DNA of 27,949 nucleotides from NCBI GenBank assembly GCA_964572065.1, contig CAZNER010000022.1, positions 1 to 27,949 on the forward strand. The letters are read 5' to 3'. Shown piece by piece: positions 8,896 through 16,258 of this stretch (positions are counted from its first letter, which is position 1; each line of letters begins with the position of its first letter). Origin of the DNA: CAZNER01 sp964572065. GTDB taxonomy: Bacteria; Patescibacteriota; Dojkabacteria; JAHIVN01. The position numbers and the translations under genes were made by a program. The notes beneath the pieces are model-generated. The model did no database searches. It was not told where the DNA came from and saw only the letters and a list, made by a program, of their open reading frames with translations.

Positions 8896-9987
8896 CTATT
8901 TAAAATTATTAATTTCTTTTAAATATTCTATTGGTATTTTACCACTTTCGTAGATTTCTTTCGCCTTTTCTATACCAAAATACCTATAGTGCCATGACTC
9001 ATGTTTATATCCTGTGTGTTCTTCCCCTCCATTAGGATAAGACAGTATAAACCCGTATTTATAAGCATTTTGAAAAAGCCAATCACTTTCACTTGCATCA
9101 TCGAATGTTTTTACGTACCCATTTAAAACTGCACTGCTGGTAAAATCAATTGCTGTTCCCAGCTGATGTTCACTATGTCCTGGATAAGCAACTGACTCAT
9201 CTGCAAAACCATAACCATATCTTTGAATAATATAATTATAAAGATTCAATTGATCTTGATAAGATCTATAAGCAGAATTAATAACTAAATTATATCCTTC
9301 TTCTTTTGCATCTTCACACATTCTCTTTAAATCTTCCACTACAATTGATCTAATTTGTTTATCACTATTTACATAAGGTATTTCATAATCCGAAAGATAA
9401 ACAAGATCATCAGGTTCATAACTGTATGACAAACCATACTCTTTATCTATTACTGTATTTAAATAATCACCATCTGGCAAGATTGTTTCTTTTCTCTCAT
9501 CAGAAATACCTAGTACATTTATTTCTGACTTTTCTACAAAAATTTTCTTTGTTACTTCCTGTTCTTTCTTATCAAGAAATTTAATCTCGAATTCCCCTTC
9601 TTCACCTAAATCGTCAAGTCCTAGATAATACTTATAAATAGTATCATCAGTATCGTACTCATCGGGTCTAATAATATAACCTTTAAAAATTCCTGTTATT
9701 AATTCACTGCTAGAAGAAACTTCTATCCAAATGCTATCCTGCGGTGTAGCAAATTCATGAGAAGGTAAAATAATTATTGGAGGAATATTATTCGTTAATC
9801 CAATATACTTATCATTCTGTCCTTTTTTTAAGAGATTTGAGATTTTTTTAGAAGCAATATCATAATTATAATTATCTAATCCATTCTTAAATTGCCAGAC
9901 AGAAAACAAATTTAAATCTATGAATAAAAGAATATTAGCAAAAATACCGCAAATCAATATTATTTTATGCAATACAGAATTTTTCAT
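8896..9987 (-). CDS. VanY-type D-Ala-D-Ala carboxypeptidase (M15B)
   Basis: 363 aa. N-terminal membrane anchor (about 7-27), then a roughly 190-residue beta-rich region of unknown fold, then an M15B zinc peptidase domain (about 205-345). Key residues: SEHQLGTAID (SxHxxGxAxD motif, H274 and D281 as zinc ligands) and ESWHYRY (catalytic E330, zinc ligand H333). Such enzymes trim the terminal D-Ala of peptidoglycan stem peptides outside the membrane. First gene of the operon with the two GT4 genes; a good promoter lies directly upstream and predicts a near-leaderless mRNA. The long middle region is unusual for VanY and may bind the wall or a partner. Confidence 0.88.
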   Translation of the reverse strand: MKNSVLHKIILICGIFANILLFIDLNLFSVWQFKNGLDNYNYDIASKKISNLLKKGQNDKYIGLTNNIPPIIILPSHEFATPQDSIWIEVSSSSELITGIFKGYIIRPDEYDTDDTIYKYYLGLDDLGEEGEFEIKFLDKKEQEVTKKIFVEKSEINVLGISDERKETILPDGDYLNTVIDKEYGLSYSYEPDDLVYLSDYEIPYVNSDKQIRSIVVEDLKRMCEDAKEEGYNLVINSAYRSYQDQLNLYNYIIQRYGYGFADESVAYPGHSEHQLGTAIDFTSSAVLNGYVKTFDDASESDWLFQNAYKYGFILSYPNGGEEHTGYKHESWHYRYFGIEKAKEIYESGKIPIEYLKEINNFK

Positions 9988-9997
9988 AAGTATTGAA

Positions 9998-10026
9998 ATT
10001 ATACCAGAATATAATTCTACTGTTGA
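9998..10026 (-). promoter_or_regulatory. promoter of the VanY-GT4-GT4 operon
   Basis: Minus strand: TCAACA (10021-10026), 17-base spacer, perfect TATAAT (9998-10003) preceded by TGG (extended -10). The ATG at 9987 lies only about 10 bases past the -10, so the mRNA leader would be roughly 4 bases. Confidence 0.55.
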
Positions 10027-10130
10027 TTTAATATAATAGTAAATGGAAAAGATAAACCTTTTATAAAATACAGCTGGCCAAGTATGATCAGAAAGAGGAT
10101 AAAGTAAAATAGGAAATTAAAGTTAACCTG

Positions 10131-10175
10131 CCATACGAAGCAAATTTAAGCAAAGCGTAAATTTGCGAAGTATGG
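10131..10175. repeat. 45-base stem-loop with symmetric GAA/GAA internal loop
   Basis: CCATAC-GAA-GCAAATTTA pairs with TAAATTTGC-GAA-GTATGG around a nine-base loop that can itself pair GC-AAA-GC. Fifteen base pairs form, with one symmetric GAA/GAA interruption, a pattern known from structured RNA. It abuts the tRNA-like scar at 10175. The rest of the gene-free stretch 9988-10361 holds the VanY promoter, that scar, and nothing else I can support. Confidence 0.6.
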
Positions 10176-10252
10176 TGAGGACGGTGGGAAATTCCTTCAA
10201 CTCTGTTCAGGACAAGTGAACCCCGATCCCAATATAATCTGGATAAGAGCCA
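10175..10252 (-). pseudogene. tRNA-like 3' half scar, left copy, with two insertions
   Basis: Read on the minus strand this is a tRNA 3' half: CTCTT anticodon-loop remnant, a 19-nt module (10226-10244), GGGGTTC T-arm start, then acceptor-like GTCCTCAC. A 24-base piece (10194-10217) interrupts the T-loop between the halves of GGTTC/AATTTCCC and resembles the palindromic GTCCTGA...TCGAAGG repeat family. Positions 10218-10252 match 16061-16095 at 30 of 35 bases in the same orientation. No 5' half exists, so it is not a functional tRNA. Confidence 0.6.
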
Positions 10253-10361
10253 ACAATTTCTCTTTATCAATTGAGCGTAGGACGACTTGGGCCGAACACC
10301 ATATTCCATGCTATGAACAGTATCAAAAGTATATTCGAATTTATTCAGAATCTACAATACC

Positions 10362-11009
10362 TCAATATTTAGCTAGCTCCCTGTCCGATACTTCATATGT
10401 TTTATCTGAAGTATTGACATATACGAAAAACTTACCATAGCGATTCTTGCTAGGGTCCAAATTTATAATCGAATAACGGTAAATCTTCCCTTTCGTTTCT
10501 TCTAAACAAAAAATGGCGTAAAACCCAAACTTAAACTCGTCTCGTAGAAAATCCTTAACTCCTTTAACCGATATTGCTCCGATCTTGTCAGTAAAAATTA
10601 TAAGTGAATGAGTCTGAAAGTACTCATCAGAATAGTGCTTATGTTTTTTCTTAATCTGTTTGATCAATTCGGTAGTTATGTCATCCTTTTGATGCGGAGT
10701 AACAGAAACCTGCTCCAAGTAAGTCACTATACTATTCCCAGCATTTACAAACTCAATCAAGATTGCACCGTCTTCGTTGTTATCATCTTCGTATTCGGCT
10801 GAAAGAATTTTGAACCTGATATTCTCACCTTTTAATCCATATGAATAGTTCATCGACACAGAAAGTATAAATGACCCCAAGGCCTCTTTGTATGGGAGTC
10901 CTGTTAAAAATTCCTTTTCATTTCCTTTAATCAGGAGATTTTCTGGATCAAGAATGGCTGGAACTAGATTTTCTAATAATTTTTGTGGATTTACTGTTGG
11001 ATAGTGCAT
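10362..11009 (-). CDS. protein of unknown function, last gene of the R-M operon
   Basis: 215 aa, soluble, no membrane segment, mixed alpha/beta. I recognise no domain. Visible: an N-terminal helical region, a strand-rich middle (FKILSAEYEDDNNEDGAILIEFV), a Lys/His-rich helix IKQIKKKHKHYSDEYFQTH, and strands LIIFTDKIGAISVKG and FGFYAIFCLEETKGK. Alternation of long strands and a long helix could fit a nuclease or sensor fold, but no catalytic motif can be assigned. It lies 18 bases after the Nudix gene and is the distal gene of the operon. Its end is next to the left tRNA scar, so it marks the island boundary. Confidence 0.7.
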   Translation of the reverse strand: MHYPTVNPQKLLENLVPAILDPENLLIKGNEKEFLTGLPYKEALGSFILSVSMNYSYGLKGENIRFKILSAEYEDDNNEDGAILIEFVNAGNSIVTYLEQVSVTPHQKDDITTELIKQIKKKHKHYSDEYFQTHSLIIFTDKIGAISVKGVKDFLRDEFKFGFYAIFCLEETKGKIYRYSIINLDPSKNRYGKFFVYVNTSDKTYEVSDRELAKY

Positions 11010-11027
11010 AAAAATACTAAGTAATAA

Positions 11028-11543
11028 CTATTTTATAAGCTTGTACGAACCATCCCAATCAATATTATCTATCCAATATCTAGTCATTTTGGAGTAGTCA
11101 TAGTCTGCTTCAGCCAATTCATGAACATCTACCCATAGAACCTTCTCCATTTCACGTTTGTCCCATTTAATTTCTTCACCGAACCAATCAACAAGAAAGA
11201 AGCGTATAAATTCGGTTTGAGTTTGATATGAAAAGATATTGTGAGCTAGTTCAACAAAAGAATTGGGCACAAACCCAAGTTCCTCTTCGACACCACGTTT
11301 CACGGCTTCATCATATGATTCCCCAGCCAACATATGCTCTCCCAGGAAACAATACTTACCAGCATCGTGATCTTTTTCCAGAGATCTTTGTGTCAGATAA
11401 ATCTTCTTTTTCTTACGATCAATCAAAGTAAAATGCACGGTATGATGAATGAGATCAGGATTCGAATGACACTCTTCTCGTGAGGCAGTCCCAACCACTT
11501 CATCTTTTTCGTTTACAACATCAAAGATTTCATTTTTTGACAT
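11028..11543 (-). CDS. Nudix hydrolase, IPP-isomerase-like, with altered Nudix box
   Basis: 171 aa. The layout EIFDVVNEKDEVVGTASREECH ... HHTVHFTLID is that of the IDI/YfcD-like Nudix group. The Nudix box region is GEHMLAGESYDEAVKRGVEEELGF-like (68-91): the metal-binding pair E87-E88 is kept, but the usual R-E is R83-G84 and the first glycine of the box is replaced by E69. The C-terminal half has a second acidic helix. It may hydrolyse a nucleoside-diphosphate compound or be impaired. It is placed between the unknown protein and the methyltransferase with 18-base gaps on each side, so is co-transcribed with the R-M enzyme. No Shine-Dalgarno sequence. Confidence 0.8.
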   Translation of the reverse strand: MSKNEIFDVVNEKDEVVGTASREECHSNPDLIHHTVHFTLIDRKKKKIYLTQRSLEKDHDAGKYCFLGEHMLAGESYDEAVKRGVEEELGFVPNSFVELAHNIFSYQTQTEFIRFFLVDWFGEEIKWDKREMEKVLWVDVHELAEADYDYSKMTRYWIDNIDWDGSYKLIK

Positions 11544-11561
11544 ATTTCAATTGTTGATAAT

Positions 11562-12296
11562 TTACTTAAACAAAACTAATACCGGGTACTTCGTTTCCTC
11601 AGTAGCCTCATCAAAACCAAATCCATCAAATATTTCATACTTATCAAATCCTGATTCGTTTACAATCTTTTCAATCTCATCAAAATCAAAAATCCTGAAA
11701 GTGTCTTCCACCTCAACATCAAAATCGACATTCCCATTATCCTTTGTAAATACCAGATGATCAGACTTTACGATTCTTTCTTTTGGATAATACTTAAATT
11801 GGTTGATCTTTGCAGCTTTTCTGCTTTGCTTCTCACCAACATGTATTGAAACTTGCTTACTCGTATTTCGTTCGTTATAAAGGGCGATTACGCAAATACT
11901 CCCTACATTTAAATGTTTACGGAAATTTTCCAAAGTCTTAGTGGCCGATTTTACATCCATATTGTAGTTAAAAACGGAGTAAAGACAGGTTATCAGGTCG
12001 AATTTTCGACTGATCTCAAAGTCCGACATTCCAGCACACGCAAATTTTGCATTTGGAACTTTCTTCTTTGCAATCTCAAGTATTTCCTGATTTAAATCTA
12101 TTCCATGGAGAACTTGAAAATGAGATTTAAGTAGGGATAGGTGAGTACCCGTACCACAACCTACATCGAGTACAGTCTCTTTGTTGATCTTATGTTTTTT
12201 GACTAATTCGAGAATGAAATCGATTTCGGATTGATAATCCTTGCTCTGGTAAAACAGGTCATAGTATTTCGCTAGGTTTTTGTAAGATTTTTGCAT
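11562..12296 (-). CDS. class I SAM-dependent methyltransferase
   Basis: 244 aa. The Rossmann methyltransferase motifs run in order: YDLFYQSKDY near the N-terminus, motif I VLDVGCGTGTHL (about 42-53), motif II acidic end HGIDLNQEIL, motif III CAGMSDFEI and motif IV FDLITCLYSVFNY. The YDxFY start and SVFNY post-motif fit small-molecule O/N-methyltransferases (TylM1/DesVI-like group) more than a DNA methylase; there is no NPPY-type motif. The substrate is unknown. Being inside the R-M operon it may act on a nucleotide or signal molecule, but that is guesswork. Gaps: 10 bases after the upstream gene and 18 before the Nudix gene. Confidence 0.8.
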   Translation of the reverse strand: MQKSYKNLAKYYDLFYQSKDYQSEIDFILELVKKHKINKETVLDVGCGTGTHLSLLKSHFQVLHGIDLNQEILEIAKKKVPNAKFACAGMSDFEISRKFDLITCLYSVFNYNMDVKSATKTLENFRKHLNVGSICVIALYNERNTSKQVSIHVGEKQSRKAAKINQFKYYPKERIVKSDHLVFTKDNGNVDFDVEVEDTFRIFDFDEIEKIVNESGFDKYEIFDGFGFDEATEETKYPVLVLFK

Positions 12297-12306
12297 TTAA
12301 CCAATC

Positions 12307-12966
12307 TTAAAGTTTTAATTCAGTAACTAAATTCAATATCTTCTTGTATGATTCATCCCACTTTTTATTTATTTCGTCATAATCCTCCGGATTTTCACAT
12401 TCTCCAATTTTCTTCGCCTCATATGCCCCAAATTCATCATGATATTCTTTATATATCTTTTCTATTACGCCAAGATTGGATCTTTCAGCTACACTCATAC
12501 GAGACAATAATTGATACCGTGAGTCTATCTGTCCGCTCACTTTACTTCTTTCCCCATCAAGATTCATCTTCTGCTCATGACAAAATCTTTCCTCAGTTAA
12601 CAATTCTTCTTTTATGTCAACATCTTTTTCATTTCGTCTTCTTTTATTTGCTACCGTTTGTTTTTTCCTATAATTAGTCTGATCCTTTTTGATGGTATAC
12701 CATCGTATTATAAAATCAACAAACTCCCTAACATACTGATCGTATAGCTCCTTTTTATGTTGTTTCTTCCAATATTCAAAACCAACATAATAACCAAATA
12801 GGGCCAGTAGAAATGCAACTAATACTGCCACTGATTGATTATTTAGGTAACTCCAAAAATAATCGATACAGGTAACATCAACAAATTCGTAGAATCCGTA
12901 ACCACAGATAAATATTACTGTGGTTACAAACAGAATTATCAAAAATTTACTACCTATCTTGTTCAT
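12307..12966 (-). CDS. two-TM coiled-coil protein of unknown function
   Basis: 219 aa. Two hydrophobic helices (about 8-28 and 44-68) form a hairpin anchor, followed by a long, highly charged cytoplasmic helical region: YWKKQHKKELYDQYVREF, an Arg/Lys-rich stretch with KRRRNEKDVDIKEELL, and more helix to the C-terminus (YDEINKKWDESYKKIL). No enzymatic motif is visible. The design, a membrane hairpin plus long coiled coil, resembles membrane partners or effectors in some defence operons, but I cannot name a family. It lies directly after the type IIG gene (17-base gap) and 10 bases before the methyltransferase gene. Confidence 0.7.
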   Translation of the reverse strand: MNKIGSKFLIILFVTTVIFICGYGFYEFVDVTCIDYFWSYLNNQSVAVLVAFLLALFGYYVGFEYWKKQHKKELYDQYVREFVDFIIRWYTIKKDQTNYRKKQTVANKRRRNEKDVDIKEELLTEERFCHEQKMNLDGERSKVSGQIDSRYQLLSRMSVAERSNLGVIEKIYKEYHDEFGAYEAKKIGECENPEDYDEINKKWDESYKKILNLVTELKL

Positions 12967-12983
12967 CTTTTAATAAAACAAAT

Positions 12984-15965
12984 TTACTTCATCGGCCACT
13001 TCGGTACCACCTCATCAATCTTCTTCATTAGCTTATCCGTTTCAACCAGCGTAGCAATGATCTTCTGATAATGCTCAATCTCCTCGTTCGTCAAAGTCCG
13101 ATCTTTTCTATCTTTTAGCCATTTTTGAGCTGGTTGATAGCCGCCAATATAAAACTCCCAAGCAATTTCAGGTACTTTGCCAAAATATTGACCCTCGTTG
13201 ATGTAAACTCGTCCTGAGCCTGCTCGCTGTGAGCTTGTCGAATCAGTCGAAGGACCATCTTTGTATTCAATCTTTTCCACTGTATCTGAGCCAGATTCCG
13301 GGTAGGTTGTAATCAGTTTATCAAGTTTTACTGACTCCATAAGATGAAGCTCTCTGAGTTGGGCTCCAATTTTTACCAACTTGTTAAAGATTTTCTTGTC
13401 TTTAGGATATGGTACTGTTGGAAAATCGATCTTCAAAAATTCTTTGTATCGCTCACGATAGGTTGGGGAATGAAGAATTGCATAGATGTAGTCGAATATT
13501 TCTTCTGGTCTTACTTTGCCGACTGATTCCTCTATTTTATCAACGATTTTCTGATCAAGGTTTGGTATTTTTGAACCGTCCTCGGAGTAGAGGTAGAGAG
13601 GAAAATGATACGTTTGAAAACCATAAAAGTTAATGTCACTTAAACTTTCAGTAACAAAAACAGTAGTTAACTCGTCGGTATTTACAAGTTTTCTCATGAG
13701 TAAAAACGCAACATTTGCATCTTCCAACATATACTTCATTACAGAAAGCCTATGTCGGACAACCTTTTGAGTATCGTAATTAATAAATCGCGAATCAAAA
13801 GGTTTGTAAGAATACCGCTGACTAAATCTAGTATCAAAAGACGTATAGTTAACTAGCTCTCTATCATTGTGTGTTTTTACTCCAGATGTATATTCCCCAA
13901 ACAACTCGTCCACCTTAAACCCCTTTTCATACTCTTCAATCAATTCAAAATCCTTCGGTACAAAGAAGTAATGAGGATCACGATTTTTTAGTTTCTTCCA
14001 CTCAATCTTGCCCATATCGTTTTTGTTCAGAAAATCAAACTTCTTCTCTCTCTTTCCATATAGATCAGCATGATAAACTGTCCCTAAACCCTCTTTTTCC
14101 TCACTTTTCCTCACAAATATCGAAATAGCCACGCCCTGTTGGATATCAAACACATTCTCATCCTTACCACCATCTGGTGCAGTCTCTTTCTTCTTTGAAT
14201 TGCCATGCAGATCAAGTACAAAGATGTCATCAAATGTCTCAAGCAGATGCTTTCTCATCTGACGGTGAATAATCCCGTCGATAAAGGAGTTATTTGTAAT
14301 CATTGCTACAACTCCAGTACCATTTTTCTCAATAAAATGCTCAGCAAAACGGATGAATTTAATGTAATCGTCAGAAAGGGGTTGAATATTCCTCTCATTC
14401 AAATTCTCCTTGTACGCTTTTATCAAATCCGTAATCCACGGCCCTTTATTTTGTGAACTTACACTATACGGAGGATTTCCAAGCACAACCATAATCGGAG
14501 TATCTTTTTTGATCTTGGCTGCTTCTTTGGATTCCTTTGCAATACTCTCTGCAAAACCAAAAGCAAACATATCCTTCTGCATCTCTGTGTCTTCAAGCGA
14601 ATTCGTAAGATAAATACCTAATCTTCGATTGAAATACTTGAATCCCGTTTCTTTGAAAGCCATACTGAGCTTCAAATGCGCAATAGTATACGGAGCCATC
14701 ATCAGCTCAAAGCCATGCAGACGAAGAAGCAGATCGTTGTGAACATACTTGTGCCAGCGACCTTTCTGACCAGACCTCAACAATTTCTTATAAATCTGGC
14801 CAATAACCGCACTGATAAAAGTACCCGTACCCACCGCAGGATCGAGAATCTGAACCTTATGTGTTTTGTCATCAAGCTTAGAAGTATCAGCAAGACCTCC
14901 AGAGAGCTTGAATTCTTTTTTGAGAATGTGATCAACAGAGCGGACAATAAACTGAACAACAGGAAGTGGGGTGTAGTAGGCTCCCATTTTCTTCCTCAGC
15001 TTCGGATCGTACTCTTTCAGGAAATCCTCATAAAAGTGGATAACCGGATCAGGCCCTTTTTGAGTATCGCCGAGTAAGTCCTTTTTGTAATAATCTTTCA
15101 TGAGCTTCTCAACATCAGCATGCGAGAAAACTTCACAAAGCTCGTTCACAATGTACTCAAGTCTTTTATTGAAATTGGGGCCGGCTATATGATCGAAGAA
15201 GTGCCTCAAAAAAGGATTAGAAGCTGGTATCAAGTCCCTTGCTTCCTCACGGGAGAAACTTTTGGGAGTCTCGTCATGGAAACGGGCAACAAATAACCCA
15301 TACACCAACGTCTGAGCGTACATATCTGCAAAATCTTGTGGTTTCAAATCGTGTACCAGCAATTTCTTTATAGTCTCGTAAACTTTCTTCAGTTCCTCAT
15401 TGTTCTTTTCTTCCTCCGCAAAAAGTTGAAGAATGTTGTCACGAATTCGCTGAGCTTTACCACCCATTATCTTTGAAAGATGCAGACCTGATTTAATCGG
15501 CTCTTTATGTGAAAGAGTAAAATCGAGAAGTGTCTTGGCTAGGTACTCATAATTCTCAGGATTAGGTTTAATCTCTTTTGACTTCTTGTTGTACTCAGCG
15601 ATTTTGATAGGTTTCTCATAACCCTCACCATTTCTGTAGAAACGAAACTCAACGTAGTCCGTTAGAACAAGATTGGCATAACCGTAATACCTTGCCATCT
15701 GCTCGGACTTTTCTACTCGGTCAAGAGAAGTACCGAGATCTTTTGTCTCGATGTAGAGAATTGGGACATCATTTTTCCTGATAATATAGTCTGGTTTGCT
15801 TCCTTTAAATGCCTTTGCATCATGATCAATTCTTTTTACATTTATCTCCTCGAAAAGTACTTTCAACAAATTCTCAAAATCCGTGCGATATCCATACTCG
15901 CTAGTCTCTTCGTGAGTAGCTTTTTCTGAGATGTTTTTAATGTATTTTTCAAATATATTAGTCAT
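12984..15965 (-). CDS. type IIG restriction-modification enzyme (nuclease + N6-adenine methylase + TRD)
   Basis: 993 aa single polypeptide. N-terminal PD-(D/E)xK nuclease: P58-D59, then E73-T-K75 (YIETKD). A helical linker (about 150-320) follows. N6-adenine methylase: AYYTPLPVVQFIVRS near 330, motif I ILDPAVGTGTF (373-383), HGFELMMAPYTIAHLKL, and catalytic NPPY (497-500). The C-terminal half carries the target recognition region and ends in a conserved block with AWEFYIGGYQPAQKWLKDR. No helicase motifs, so it is not type ISP proper. It would both cut unmodified DNA and methylate self DNA. First gene of the five-gene operon. A 45-base palindromic repeat sits in frame at 13211-13255 (about residues 904-918), in a linker just before the C-terminal block. 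Confidence 0.88.
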   Translation of the reverse strand: MTNIFEKYIKNISEKATHEETSEYGYRTDFENLLKVLFEEINVKRIDHDAKAFKGSKPDYIIRKNDVPILYIETKDLGTSLDRVEKSEQMARYYGYANLVLTDYVEFRFYRNGEGYEKPIKIAEYNKKSKEIKPNPENYEYLAKTLLDFTLSHKEPIKSGLHLSKIMGGKAQRIRDNILQLFAEEEKNNEELKKVYETIKKLLVHDLKPQDFADMYAQTLVYGLFVARFHDETPKSFSREEARDLIPASNPFLRHFFDHIAGPNFNKRLEYIVNELCEVFSHADVEKLMKDYYKKDLLGDTQKGPDPVIHFYEDFLKEYDPKLRKKMGAYYTPLPVVQFIVRSVDHILKKEFKLSGGLADTSKLDDKTHKVQILDPAVGTGTFISAVIGQIYKKLLRSGQKGRWHKYVHNDLLLRLHGFELMMAPYTIAHLKLSMAFKETGFKYFNRRLGIYLTNSLEDTEMQKDMFAFGFAESIAKESKEAAKIKKDTPIMVVLGNPPYSVSSQNKGPWITDLIKAYKENLNERNIQPLSDDYIKFIRFAEHFIEKNGTGVVAMITNNSFIDGIIHRQMRKHLLETFDDIFVLDLHGNSKKKETAPDGGKDENVFDIQQGVAISIFVRKSEEKEGLGTVYHADLYGKREKKFDFLNKNDMGKIEWKKLKNRDPHYFFVPKDFELIEEYEKGFKVDELFGEYTSGVKTHNDRELVNYTSFDTRFSQRYSYKPFDSRFINYDTQKVVRHRLSVMKYMLEDANVAFLLMRKLVNTDELTTVFVTESLSDINFYGFQTYHFPLYLYSEDGSKIPNLDQKIVDKIEESVGKVRPEEIFDYIYAILHSPTYRERYKEFLKIDFPTVPYPKDKKIFNKLVKIGAQLRELHLMESVKLDKLITTYPESGSDTVEKIEYKDGPSTDSTSSQRAGSGRVYINEGQYFGKVPEIAWEFYIGGYQPAQKWLKDRKDRTLTNEEIEHYQKIIATLVETDKLMKKIDEVVPKWPMK
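13211..13255. repeat. palindromic repeat inserted in frame in the R-M gene
   Basis: The 45-base segment begins GTCCTGAGCC and ends GTCGAAGGAC, with GTCCT/AGGAC as outer arms and an inner GCTC-GCTGT-GAGC hairpin. It is 15 codons long and adds a Ser/Thr/Arg/Gly-rich piece (STDSTSSQRAGSGR). The ends match the short GTCCTGAGC...GTCGAAGGAC repeats I know as common in CPR and Bacteroidetes genomes. Its precise excision would restore a continuous linker. Confidence 0.6.
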
Positions 15966-16043
15966 GATTTTTTGCCAAAACTTACCACATAAAATTTACT
16001 CACACTTAGTTACGTAAAATCTTAAACTCGTTATAACTTTACG

Positions 16044-16095
16044 TGAGGCGCCGGGGAATCGAACCCCGATCCCGATTCTATCGGGATAAGAGCCA
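16044..16095 (-). pseudogene. tRNA-like 3' half scar, right copy
   Basis: Minus strand: GGCTCTTA, then the perfect hairpin ATCCCGAT-AGA-ATCGGGAT (16069-16087), then an intact T-arm CGGGG-TTCGATT-CCCCG (16052-16068), acceptor strand GCGCCTC and discriminator A (16044). The D-arm and 5' acceptor strand are absent; upstream is A/T-rich. The flanks of the hairpin match tRNA-Lys(CTT), with the hairpin in place of the anticodon-stem 3' strand and variable loop. Direct-repeat partner of 10218-10252. Confidence 0.65.
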
Positions 16096-16110
16096 GTTAT
16101 TATTTTTAAA

Positions 16111-16182
16111 TGAGGGCGGTGGGATTCGAACCCACGACCAATCGATTAAGAGTCGATTGCTCTACCACTGAGCTACACCCCC
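16111..16182 (-). tRNA. tRNA-Lys (anticodon CTT)
   Basis: 72 nt cloverleaf without encoded CCA. Acceptor GGGGGTG pairs with CGCCCTC (two G-U), D-arm GCTC/GAGC, anticodon stem ATCGA/TCGAT with loop CTCTTAA giving anticodon CTT (reads AAG), T-arm GTGGG-TTCGAAT-CCCAC, discriminator A at 16111. All stems are intact, so it looks functional. It lies among three decayed relatives. Confidence 0.95.
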
Positions 16183-16205
16183 TTTTTATTTACTTCTTAA
16201 TCTTC

Positions 16206-16248
16206 GAACTCACGTCCCGACCTCGTCGGGATAAGAGTCTTTTGCTAT
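16206..16248 (-). pseudogene. third tRNA-Lys-like scar with hairpin module
   Basis: Minus strand reads TAGCAAAAGACTCTTA, the hairpin TCCCGAC-GAG-GTCGGGA (16215-16231), then CGTGAGTTCGAAG. GACTCTTA and CGTGrGTTCGAA match the intact tRNA-Lys(CTT) next door with one mismatch; the hairpin replaces the 3' anticodon stem and variable loop. The T-stem cannot close and the acceptor is missing. Confidence 0.55.
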
Positions 16249-16258
16249 TAGATTCGTT

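Larger units (their letters stand above)
10175..16095. mobile_element. putative tRNA-bounded genomic island with type IIG R-M operon
   Basis: Five same-strand genes with 10-18 base gaps are bracketed by imperfect direct repeats derived from a tRNA 3' half (10218-10252 and 16061-16095). An intact tRNA-Lys(CTT), to which the scars are related, stands just outside at 16111. GC rises inside, highest in the restriction-modification gene (43% at 15001-15060 against 23% at 3901-3960). No integrase or transposase is visible, so movement would need a trans-acting enzyme or recombination between the repeats. The island call is inference. Confidence 0.45.

Noticed and set aside
10029..10105. Short plus-strand frame reading NGKDKPFIKYSWPS and ending at a stop near 10105
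   Set aside because: Only about 26 residues, no start codon, and it overlaps the well-supported VanY promoter on the other strand; too weak to call a gene remnant.
12984..15965. Type ISP or type I restriction enzyme
   Set aside because: No helicase motifs (Walker A/DEAH) and no separate S or R subunit; nuclease, methylase and recognition parts fit in one 993-aa type IIG protein.
10175..16095. Classical integrase-driven island
   Set aside because: No tyrosine or serine recombinase, transposase or phage gene is encoded between the repeats or next to them; the island call rests on repeats, gene order and GC only.
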